A program made the translations under genes and the position numbers. The notes beneath the pieces were generated by a model, which saw only the letters and a program-made list of their open reading frames with translations, was not told the DNA's origin and searched no databases. From Cyanobium sp. FGCU6 (GTDB taxonomy: Bacteria > Cyanobacteriota > Cyanobacteriia > PCC-6307 > Cyanobiaceae): DNA of 64,000 nucleotides. The stretch is taken from assembly GCA_024958655.1 (NCBI GenBank), contig JANWUR010000011.1, forward strand, positions 1 to 64,000, written 5' to 3'. Shown here one piece after another: positions 28,547-36,115 of this stretch (the first letter of the stretch is position 1; each line of letters begins with the position of its first letter).

Positions 28547-29427
28547 TGGCCAGCGAACTCTTCATCGGCATCACCAGCTGGAACAGCCAGATGTTCCTGC
28601 CCACCTGCCTGCAGGCGATCCGGGCCACCACCGCCCATCTCGGGATCCGCCTCTGCGTGGTCGACAACGTATCGAGTGACGAATCCGCACGTATTGCCGA
28701 GCAACACGGGGCCGAGGTGATTCGCCGCTCCTGCACCCAGCCCGAGGCGCTCAATCTCCTCCTGAGTCGCACTCGCGAACCCCACACGCTGTTGATGCAT
28801 GCGGATGTGGTGCTCCTGCACCCCCAATGGTATGAACTCTGCCAGGCCCGCCTCTCTTCGGACCTAGCCCTCGTCTCCCCCGAAGACATTGGCTGCGGCC
28901 CCCTCACGCGCCCCTTCGGCGCGGGCAAGCCCGAGAGTTCCTTCCTGTTCTTCCGCACCGAAGCTCTACGGCGTTGCCGCCGGCTGATCTGGCGCCGTCG
29001 CCGTCGGATTCCACTGCCGCGTCGGGAGTTTGATTTTTCCGGTGGTCATGTAACCCATAACATGCCTGCCTTGCTGGAGCGCGAGGGCCTGGGCTGGTTC
29101 CCGATGAAGGTGCATGTCTCCAACAGGGAAGAAGCTCCTCTCTATCTGCCCTCTGAACCACCGATGATCTGGTCCGAGGAACTCGGCCATCTGCGCTACG
29201 GGCTTGGCAACTTCTATGGCATCGGCGATGACGTGACCCACTATCACAACTGGTACGACCGGGTCGCCTCCCGCAGCCCCCAGCAGGAGGGTTCCGGCAA
29301 GCTCCGCCGAGAGTTTCCCGGTGAGTTCATCCGTCAGTACTCCGAACGGTTTCTCGCCGATTACCAGGCTGGTTGCGTCGATCTCCCCCGCGACCTGCAT
29401 GTGGTGCGCGCACCCCAGGCCCTCTGA
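28546..29427 (+). CDS. GT2-family glycosyltransferase (rhamnosyltransferase-like)
   Basis: The 293-aa product has a GT-A core at the very N-terminus: LFIGITSWNSQMFLPTCLQAI, CVVDNVSSDESARIAEQ, and MHADVVLLHPQW near the metal site, where HAD replaces the usual DxD spelling. GIGDDVTHYHNWYDR near the C-terminus is unusual. It resembles GT2 enzymes that transfer deoxysugars, but the substrate is not known. It starts at ATG 28546, overlapping the previous stop by one base. A 14-base gap precedes the next gene. Confidence 0.75.
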   Translation: MASELFIGITSWNSQMFLPTCLQAIRATTAHLGIRLCVVDNVSSDESARIAEQHGAEVIRRSCTQPEALNLLLSRTREPHTLLMHADVVLLHPQWYELCQARLSSDLALVSPEDIGCGPLTRPFGAGKPESSFLFFRTEALRRCRRLIWRRRRRIPLPRREFDFSGGHVTHNMPALLEREGLGWFPMKVHVSNREEAPLYLPSEPPMIWSEELGHLRYGLGNFYGIGDDVTHYHNWYDRVASRSPQQEGSGKLRREFPGEFIRQYSERFLADYQAGCVDLPRDLHVVRAPQAL

Positions 29428-29441
29428 CTGGATCCTTCCTC

Positions 29442-30593
29442 ATGACCATCCTCTCCAAGCCAAGGCGCGCTGCCCACTTCCTGCTTCTGCCGGAACTGCT
29501 TCATTCACCGCCCAATGAGGCGATTCTCCATGCCTTGCTGCAGGCTGGCCATGAGGTGCATGTGTTCGCACCGGGACCGCTGCCGGAGCGCACGGACTAC
29601 GGCCCCGGGGTCATCACCCATCGGATTGACTACTCGATGCGCTGGCTCCTGCGTCATGGGGCTCGTCCCTTCTGGCGCTCGATCCGCTGCTTCTCCGCCA
29701 CCGCGGAGGACCCGCTCGCCACTGCTGGCGTTCTGGCTGCTCTCCATGGTCGGCCCTCCTTTCTGTTGGTGGATGAAATCAAGGCCGGCAGCTACCGGGG
29801 CGACCGTTCCGAACGCTGGAAATCCCTCTGCCGCTGGGCCATGCGCCGGGCTCGCTTCACCATTGTCAACGACGATTCCCGCGTGGAGTTGCTGCGCAGC
29901 TACGCCGGTCTGCCCCCCGACGCCAAGGTGGTGGTGTATCCCGGTTGCTTCCGCAGCCCACCCAGGCCGGAGCCTGAGCTGCGCCGCGAGCTGCGCAGCG
30001 GCTGGGGCCTTCAGGAGAACGCCCTGGTGATCGCTTCCTCCGGTGGCTTCAACCTCACGGCCGGTGCTGACTGGCTGATCCGCTCCCTGCAGGAGCGGCC
30101 CGACCTCCACGCGGTGATCCAGCCCCTCGGCGTCACCCCTCTGTGTCTGTTTCTGATGCGCCGCCTGGGGCTGGGCAGCCGGCTCTACCTGGAGGATCGG
30201 CGCCTGGACTGGCAAGAAGCCTGGCGGTCTGCGGTGGGCTTCGACATCGGCCTGGCGATCTACACCAATCAGGCGCCCCAGTTCCAGCGGATGGGCATCA
30301 GCTCCAATCGTCTGTGCATGTTCATCGCCATGGGGGTGCCTGTGATCTGCAGCCGTCAGGACAGCTTCCGCTTTGTTGAGGACTACGACTGCGGCAGGAT
30401 GGTGGATAGCTACGAGGAGTTCCTTGAGGCGATCGAGTTGATCGGCAGCAATCTCCCGGCCATGCGCCGCAACTGCCTCCGCTGCTTCGAGCACTACATC
30501 ATGCCTCCAGATCGCTATGCGTCACTGGCCCAGGCCATTCACAGTGTGCTGGGCGAACCTGCTGGGCTGCTGGTGCCTACGGAGGCGGCGTGA
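29442..30593 (+). CDS. GT4-like glycosyltransferase
   Basis: A 383-aa protein with a GT-B fold appearance: N-terminal acceptor domain (HFLLLPELLHSPPNEAILHALLQAGHEVHVF-like), a middle VYPGCFRSPPRPE at the interdomain hinge, and a donor domain with YTNQAPQFQRMGISSNRL and MFIAMGVPVICSRQDS, then VEDYDCGRMVD. The classical EX7E motif is not clear, so activity is inferred. ATG 29442 is the first likely start after the previous stop; an in-frame start at 29373 would overlap it. The stop overlaps the next gene's GTG by 4 bases. Confidence 0.75.
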   Translation: MTILSKPRRAAHFLLLPELLHSPPNEAILHALLQAGHEVHVFAPGPLPERTDYGPGVITHRIDYSMRWLLRHGARPFWRSIRCFSATAEDPLATAGVLAALHGRPSFLLVDEIKAGSYRGDRSERWKSLCRWAMRRARFTIVNDDSRVELLRSYAGLPPDAKVVVYPGCFRSPPRPEPELRRELRSGWGLQENALVIASSGGFNLTAGADWLIRSLQERPDLHAVIQPLGVTPLCLFLMRRLGLGSRLYLEDRRLDWQEAWRSAVGFDIGLAIYTNQAPQFQRMGISSNRLCMFIAMGVPVICSRQDSFRFVEDYDCGRMVDSYEEFLEAIELIGSNLPAMRRNCLRCFEHYIMPPDRYASLAQAIHSVLGEPAGLLVPTEAA

Positions 30594-31546
30594 ACACTCC
30601 GGATCCTGCTGGTCCAAGGCCGAATCTCAACTTCAGGCTTTATTGCCTGGCCCGATCGTCCCTGCATGGGATCCGGCGGAGGATCCCTGCGGCCCTGGTG
30701 CCCCCCCGCCGGTCGCTGGCCGGGCGTTTCGCCATCGGCATCACCACCTACATCGAGCGCTACGACACCTACTTCCGACCCCTCTACCGCTCGCTCAGCC
30801 GCATTTTTCCGGAGGTCCCGATCAGTGTGGCGGTCAATGGCTACGGCGACCTCGTGGCGCAGCGTTGCTATCTGGAGAGGATCGAGGCCGAGCTCTGCGC
30901 CAATGCCCCTTGTCACCATCACTTCGTGCTGCATGAGAGGCCCGTTGGCCTCACCACGCTGTGGAACGAACTGCTCGAACTCAGCCTCCCCCTGCCCACG
31001 TTGATTCTCAACGACGACCTGCGGATCCATCCCTGGCTTCGACGCTGGGCCGAGGCCTTCCCCTGGGGTGAAGGGGATCTCATTCTTCTCAATGCCACCT
31101 GGTCCCATTTCGTGATCACCGATGCCACCGTCCGTCGGGCCGGAGCCTTTGACCCTGGCTTCCCGGGCATCGGTTTCGAGGACATGGACTACACCGCACG
31201 CGCCGGCATCGCCGGCATCCCCATTGGCAACCGCCTCTGTCCCTACCTCACCCACCACGACCACCAGCCCACCACCACCTCCTTTGATCACGACGGCGGG
31301 CGGGTGTGGGGTAAGTACACCTCCGCCAACCAGGCCCATTTCCAGTCGCGCTGGCAGGAGTGCGGTCCGGGGGAGGGTGTGGCGATCCGCCAGCTCCGCA
31401 GCCATGTGAAGCCGATCAACCCTCCCCTGCTCCCGATTCCTCTCGCTACGACGCTCACCGGTCGCGGGGCCGGGCCGATCCGGATCGATGACCCCGAAGC
31501 GCCGTCCTCTCAGAGCGGGGGTCGTCAGAGCGCACCGCCGACGTGA
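30590..31546 (+). CDS. GT2-like glycosyltransferase
   Basis: A 318-aa protein with GT-A type features: RFAIGITTYIERYDTYFRPLYRSL, ISVAVNGYGDLV, TLILNDDLRIHPWL with a DxD-like NDDLR metal site, and GFEDMDYTARAG, where the ED-x-D motif is typical of the GT2 acceptor-base region. The GTG start at 30590 is preceded by GGAGG (30581-30585) and overlaps the previous stop (GTGA). It ends in the same kind of overlap with the next gene. The substrate is unknown. Confidence 0.75.
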   Translation: MNTPDPAGPRPNLNFRLYCLARSSLHGIRRRIPAALVPPRRSLAGRFAIGITTYIERYDTYFRPLYRSLSRIFPEVPISVAVNGYGDLVAQRCYLERIEAELCANAPCHHHFVLHERPVGLTTLWNELLELSLPLPTLILNDDLRIHPWLRRWAEAFPWGEGDLILLNATWSHFVITDATVRRAGAFDPGFPGIGFEDMDYTARAGIAGIPIGNRLCPYLTHHDHQPTTTSFDHDGGRVWGKYTSANQAHFQSRWQECGPGEGVAIRQLRSHVKPINPPLLPIPLATTLTGRGAGPIRIDDPEAPSSQSGGRQSAPPT

Positions 31547-32883
31547 ACCTGCTCTTCCTCGCCCCATCGGCCTACCTGCTCGGTGGCGTGCAGGTCTGGT
31601 TGGCCGACCTGGTTCCGGGCCTTCGGCAGCGGAACTGGCAGGTGCAGGTGGCCCTGGCCTCTGGCCACTGGCACGATGTGGCGGCCTATTCCCGAGCCTT
31701 TCCTGAGCTTCCGGTGGTGGCTGTCGCCAACCCCACCGGCTCAGAGGAAGGGCGTCTGCGCAGCATCGGACGGCTGCTCCAGGAGCGGCAGCCCGATCTG
31801 GTGGCGGGTGTCAACATTGCGGCCCTCTATCCCGCCGTTGCCCGCCTGCGGCGCCAGGGATCCTTCCGGGGGCGCACAGTGATGACGCTTCATGGGCTGG
31901 AGGCCGATCTTCTGGCCAACCTGGCCGCCCAGCGCCAGGTGATCGATGCTGTGATCGCCTCCAACCGACTCACCTGTGCGCTCTGCCGCACCGAAGCAGG
32001 TCTGCAGGAGAACCGGGTGCTCTATGCGCCCTATGGCGTGGCTGTCGACCCTCAGCCTTCACCTCCGTCAACGGGAGGGCCACTGGCAGGCCCCTTGAGG
32101 ATCGCCTGGATCGGACGCCTCAGCGAGGAACAGAAACGGGTGCTCGACCTGCCGGCCATCCTTGCGGAACTGGATCGGCGCGGCCTTGCCTATCGTCTGA
32201 GCATCGCCGGCGATGGGCCGGATTTCGCTGCCACAGAGAGGGTTCTTGCCCCCTGGATCGGCCGTGGCACGGTGCGATTGCTGGGCCGCCTGGATGCGGA
32301 GGCACTCCGCCAACAGGTGTACAGCGGCCATGACGCCCTGTTGATCACCTCCAGCTGGGAAACCGGGCCTATCGTTGCCTGGGAAGCGATGGCAGCGGGG
32401 TTGGCGGTGGTGAGCAGCCGTTACGTGGGCCACCGTCTGGAGGGATCCCTTGAGCACGGTGTCAATGCCCTGCTCTTCGACGTCGGGGACGTCAGGGGAG
32501 CCGCCGATCAACTGGTACGCCTGACAGATCCGGAACGAAGCGCTGCTCTGGTGGCGGAAGGTCATCGGCTGGTGATGGCGCGCTACACGCGAGAGGCATC
32601 GCTCGCGGCCTGGGAGCGGGCTTTTCTGGAAGCCCTCGCGCTTGACCCCCTGCCGCCCCCGTACCCCGGGCAGCCACTGCCGGTGCGGGGCCGGCTCGAT
32701 CGCTGGCTCGGGGCCGCTCGAGCCGAGGATCTGAGGCAGCTGCTGGACGTGAGATTCGTGCATCCCGAAGCGGGCGCCGAATGGCCTCATGCCGACCGGG
32801 AGGGTGGTGATGAGTCCATGCTGTTGCGCCGGGCCGCCGCCCTCGAAGCCTTTGGTCAGGGTGGCCGGGAGAGGCAGCCATGA
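31543..32883 (+). CDS. GT4-family glycosyltransferase
   Basis: The 446-aa product has a clear GT-B fold: NLLFLAPSAYLLGGVQVWLADL at the N-terminus, ALYPAVARLRRQG, RIAWIGRLSEEQKRVLDLPAI in the middle, and LLITSSWETGPIVAWEAMAAGLAVVSS, which includes the EX7E region. About 60 extra C-terminal residues are Pro/Leu-rich. Retaining transferase, cytoplasmic or membrane-associated. GTG 31543 overlaps the previous stop (GTGA). No donor can be assigned. Confidence 0.87.
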   Translation: MNLLFLAPSAYLLGGVQVWLADLVPGLRQRNWQVQVALASGHWHDVAAYSRAFPELPVVAVANPTGSEEGRLRSIGRLLQERQPDLVAGVNIAALYPAVARLRRQGSFRGRTVMTLHGLEADLLANLAAQRQVIDAVIASNRLTCALCRTEAGLQENRVLYAPYGVAVDPQPSPPSTGGPLAGPLRIAWIGRLSEEQKRVLDLPAILAELDRRGLAYRLSIAGDGPDFAATERVLAPWIGRGTVRLLGRLDAEALRQQVYSGHDALLITSSWETGPIVAWEAMAAGLAVVSSRYVGHRLEGSLEHGVNALLFDVGDVRGAADQLVRLTDPERSAALVAEGHRLVMARYTREASLAAWERAFLEALALDPLPPPYPGQPLPVRGRLDRWLGAARAEDLRQLLDVRFVHPEAGAEWPHADREGGDESMLLRRAAALEAFGQGGRERQP

Positions 32884-33923
32884 GGAGGACTGAAAGCAAG
32901 GCGGCTCCGCTTCGGGAGCGTCTCGGGGTATGGGTCAAGGATCGCTGGCGCTACGAACGAGCCCTGCGCGGCCCCTCTCCCGCCTATCTCGCCCTGGCCA
33001 ATCGCCGGGAGCGACTCGAACCGGCACCGGACGGCCTCGGTTGGGCCTGCGAGTGGCGCTTCACCTCCGTGCTGCATGCTCCCGGAGTCCAGTCAGGCCT
33101 CGGGTCGCGACTGCTGCGCCGTTGTCTGGCGGACGCTCCCATCGCTCGCTGCTCCTCGCCTTCCCACCCCCTTGCTCCAGGAGAGATCCCGCAGCTGACC
33201 GTGTTGATCGGTCATCGGGGCGAGCAGAGGCTCCCCCTGCTGCTGGCCACCCTGGCAAGCCTCGCAGCCCAGCGAGAGGTGCGCATGGAGTGCCTGGTGG
33301 TCGAACAGGACGACGAGCCCCGGATTGCCTCTGCCCTGCCGGCTTGGGTTCGCCACGTTCATGCCCCACCACTCGCCCCGGGCGCCCCTTACAACCGTTC
33401 GCACACCTTCAACGTAGGGGCCCGCCATGCCCGTGGCAGGGTGCTGCTGCTGCATGACAACGACATGCTGGTGCCCGAGGGTTACGGCCAGCGGGTGCTG
33501 GAGAGGATCGACCGGGGCTTTGAGGTGATCAATCCCAAGCGCTTCGTCTTCTATTTGGACCAGAAGGCCAGCGAGGCCGTGCTGCGGGGGGGCTCTCCCA
33601 CCGATGGGTCTGCCGGCACGATCGTGCAGAACCTTGAGGCGGGGGGCAGTATGGCGATCCTGTCCGACACCTACCGGGCCATTGGGGGCATGGATGAAAC
33701 GTTCGTTGGTTGGGGCGGCGAGGACAACGAGTTCTGGGACCGCTGCCGGACGAGGCCCACCTGGATCTGGGGGTATGAGCCGATTGTCCATCTCTGGCAC
33801 GACAGCCAGCCCCATAAACTCCGCTCCGACAACCCCAATCTGATTCGCGCCAGGGAGTTGATGGCGCTTCCGGCGGCCACGCGCATCGCCGCTCTCGTGA
33901 ACCGCAGCGAATCAGTATTATGA
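32880..33923 (+). CDS. Glycosyltransferase with galactosyltransferase-type C-terminal domain
   Basis: A 347-aa GT-A transferase. N-terminal 100 residues are basic and variable. The catalytic part reads LTVLIGHRGEQRLPLLLATL, MECLVVEQDDEPR, YNRSHTFNVGARHARGRVLLLHDNDM (DxD metal site), then GGSMAILSDTYRAIGG and GWGGEDNEFWDRC, the GWGxEDxE signature of GT7-type galactosyltransferase C-terminal domains. Galactose is therefore a reasonable donor guess; galE lies in the same cluster. It begins at an ATGA overlap and is followed by the only sizeable gap of the run. Confidence 0.82.
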   Translation: MRRTESKAAPLRERLGVWVKDRWRYERALRGPSPAYLALANRRERLEPAPDGLGWACEWRFTSVLHAPGVQSGLGSRLLRRCLADAPIARCSSPSHPLAPGEIPQLTVLIGHRGEQRLPLLLATLASLAAQREVRMECLVVEQDDEPRIASALPAWVRHVHAPPLAPGAPYNRSHTFNVGARHARGRVLLLHDNDMLVPEGYGQRVLERIDRGFEVINPKRFVFYLDQKASEAVLRGGSPTDGSAGTIVQNLEAGGSMAILSDTYRAIGGMDETFVGWGGEDNEFWDRCRTRPTWIWGYEPIVHLWHDSQPHKLRSDNPNLIRARELMALPAATRIAALVNRSESVL

Positions 33924-34033
33924 GTGGTGTGTACGTTTTCCTGTCTGATAGCGATCCTGGCTTCCCGCACGGCTGCTGGCACAGTGAATCTGGCATCGGG
34001 TAATGTCGCTCCCAGATTTGGTCGGGGGGTGCC

Positions 34034-34195
34034 ATGAAGGAATTCTTCCTCATCAGCATGATGGGCTTCGATTCCCCGTCTGAGCGTCATCTCTCGGTAG
34101 CTCCCCCCCCCCTGAGTCCGACGCGCCGAAATGAACCTTGGTCCCCTGATCGCCATGAGGTCCATTTCCTTTCAGCATCAGGGGAGGCTCTATGA
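34034..34195 (+). CDS. Small open reading frame coupled to next glycosyltransferase (doubtful)
   Basis: A 53-codon frame opens at ATG 34034 (MKEFFLISMMGFDSP...) and ends with ATGA overlapping the start of the next gene, as many real genes here do. A further 27-codon frame (33920-34003) overlaps the previous stop in the same way. The 53-aa product is not recognisable, and the reading contains a C10 run. It may be a leader peptide, a decayed gene or chance. No alternative function is visible. Confidence 0.25.
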   Translation: MKEFFLISMMGFDSPSERHLSVAPPPLSPTRRNEPWSPDRHEVHFLSASGEAL

Positions 34196-35202
34196 GCGAA
34201 GGTGTGGTGATTCCTGATCTGGTGAGCACGATCATTCCGGTCCACGACCGGCCTGCTCACCTGGCCGAGGCCGTGGCGAGTGTGCTGGCGCAGGACCATC
34301 GGCCGATCGAGATCCTGATCGTGGATGACGGCTCCCGAGATCCTGCGACCCCGGACCTGATCCGGCGACTCGAGCGGGAACATCCTGGCGTGGTGTTCGG
34401 CTTCCACCAGGCCAATGCCGGCCCCGGTCGGGCCCGGGAAACGGGTCGCCGTGCCGCCCGGGGAGCGTTTCTTCAGTATCTCGACAGTGACGACGTGCTG
34501 TTGCCGGGAAAGTTCAGCGCCCAGGTGGCCGCCCTGCGCCGCCACCCGGATGCGCAGGTGGCCTATGGCATCACGTTCCTGCGGGATCGTCATGGCCGCG
34601 TCAGTGCCACCCCACAGAGAGCGACGGGGAAGGAGATGCCCACCATGTTTCCTCTCTTTCTGACCTGGCGCTGGTGGTTCACCAGCACTCCGCTCTACCG
34701 GCGCACCGTCTGCGACGAGGCAGGTCCATGGACCGATCTCCGCCTGGAGGAGGACTGGGAGTATGACGTCCGGATCGCCTCCCTTGGCGGAAAGCTGGTC
34801 TGGTGCCCTCAGCCGGTGTCGGAACATCGCGACCACGGCGAATCGCGGCTGAGCCGTGGCCCACTACTTGATCCGGGTCGCTTGCGGGATCAGGCCACGG
34901 CCCAGACCCTGATGCTGGGTCATGCCCGTCGCTACGGCCTGCGGGCCCACGAACCTGCCATGCGGACCTTTGCCCGATCGCTGTTTCTGCTGGCGCGCCT
35001 CTGCGGTGCGGCGGGTCTGTCCGGTGAGTCCTGCGGACTTACCGCGCTGTCGCTCTCGCTGGCCGAGGAAGGTGGTGGCCGCTCCCGTGATATCCGCCTG
35101 TACCGACGGATTGCCGAGCTGATTGGCTGGAACCGGGCCGGAGCCATCGGCGTCTGGCTGCACCGCTTCGCTCCCGAGGGACGCACCGCCGAGGCGAGCT
35201 GA
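34192..35202 (+). CDS. GT2-family glycosyltransferase
   Basis: A 336-aa GT-A transferase: LVSTIIPVHDRPAHLAEAVASVL, EILIVDDGSRDPATPDLI, QANAGPGRARETGRRAARG, FLQYLDSDDVLLPGK (the DSDD metal site), and LEEDWEYDVRIASLG near residue 185 with the ED motif. The last 100 residues are helical and of unknown role. ATG 34192 overlaps the 53-codon frame. GGGGAGG at 34181-34187 lies 5 bases upstream. The next gene starts 2 bases after its stop. Confidence 0.9.
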   Translation: MSEGVVIPDLVSTIIPVHDRPAHLAEAVASVLAQDHRPIEILIVDDGSRDPATPDLIRRLEREHPGVVFGFHQANAGPGRARETGRRAARGAFLQYLDSDDVLLPGKFSAQVAALRRHPDAQVAYGITFLRDRHGRVSATPQRATGKEMPTMFPLFLTWRWWFTSTPLYRRTVCDEAGPWTDLRLEEDWEYDVRIASLGGKLVWCPQPVSEHRDHGESRLSRGPLLDPGRLRDQATAQTLMLGHARRYGLRAHEPAMRTFARSLFLLARLCGAAGLSGESCGLTALSLSLAEEGGGRSRDIRLYRRIAELIGWNRAGAIGVWLHRFAPEGRTAEAS

Positions 35203-35203
35203 G

Positions 35204-36115
35204 GTGGTGAATCCCTTGGTGTCGGTGGTGATGGGGGTGCGCAATGGCGGCAGGACCCTGGAGGCGGGACTCCGCTCCGTGCTGGATCAGCAGAACGTGA
35301 ATCTGGAAGTGGTGGTGGTCGATGACGGCTCCGATGACGGCACGGACAGGGTGCTGCAGACCCTCGCTGCGCAGGATGCCCGCCTGCGGGTGCTGAACCG
35401 TTCCGGTCGCGGTCTCACCGCCGCGCTTATCGAAGGCTGCGCCGCAGCTCGAGGCCCCTACCTCGCCCGTCAGGATGCTGGAGATCTCTCCTTCCCCGGT
35501 CGACTCCGTCGCCAGCTTGACTGCCTCGAGGCCGACCCCTCAGCGGTTCTCTGCTCCACCCATAGCCGGCTGGTCGTTCCCGAGGGACCGACCATCGCAT
35601 TGATTGCACCGGATGAGTCCTCATTGGCGGATGGTCTGGGGAAAACAGCCCAGCATGGCTGCGTGATGATGCGGAGGGATTCTTTTCGGCAGGTGAAGGG
35701 CTATCGCTCCTGTTTCTATTTCGCCCAGGATTTCGACCTGTGGAGCCGCTTGGCGGAGATCGGGCGTCACCGTGTCATCCCTGAGGTGTTGTACGAGGCC
35801 CACATCGACCCAGGATCGATCAGTGGCATGCGCAGGCGTGAACAGGATGCTTTCCACCATCTGATCGTGCAGGCCACACGCGCCCGGCGCTCAGGGCGCT
35901 CCGAGGCTCCGTGGCTCCGCAGGGCTGAGGCTCTCAGTGAACGCTGCCGCCGGGGGCTGCCTCGCTCCGCCCGGCGGAAGGCCGCCGGGGCTTACTTCAT
36001 CGGAGCGAGCCTGTCGACAAGGGAACCCGAGCTTGCACGCCGGTATCTCCAGCGCGCTGTGGAGCTCGATCCTCTGCATTGGCGAGCTCGCTGGAAGCTG
36101 GCCCGGTTGCGATGA
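35204..36115 (+). CDS. GT2-family glycosyltransferase
   Basis: A 303-aa GT-A transferase: PLVSVVMGVRNGGRTLEAGL, EVVVVDDGSDDGTDRVLQ, NRSGRGLTAALIEGCAAARG, YLARQDAGDLSFPGRL as the metal site (DAGD instead of the usual DxDD), and FDLWSRLAEIG. Of two adjacent GTG codons I chose 35204, with GAGG nine bases upstream; 35207 is equally possible. The first 75 codons of the longer in-frame reading belong to overlap with the preceding gene. It ends in ATGA with the large fused transferase. Confidence 0.88.
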   Translation: MVNPLVSVVMGVRNGGRTLEAGLRSVLDQQNVNLEVVVVDDGSDDGTDRVLQTLAAQDARLRVLNRSGRGLTAALIEGCAAARGPYLARQDAGDLSFPGRLRRQLDCLEADPSAVLCSTHSRLVVPEGPTIALIAPDESSLADGLGKTAQHGCVMMRRDSFRQVKGYRSCFYFAQDFDLWSRLAEIGRHRVIPEVLYEAHIDPGSISGMRRREQDAFHHLIVQATRARRSGRSEAPWLRRAEALSERCRRGLPRSARRKAAGAYFIGASLSTREPELARRYLQRAVELDPLHWRARWKLARLR

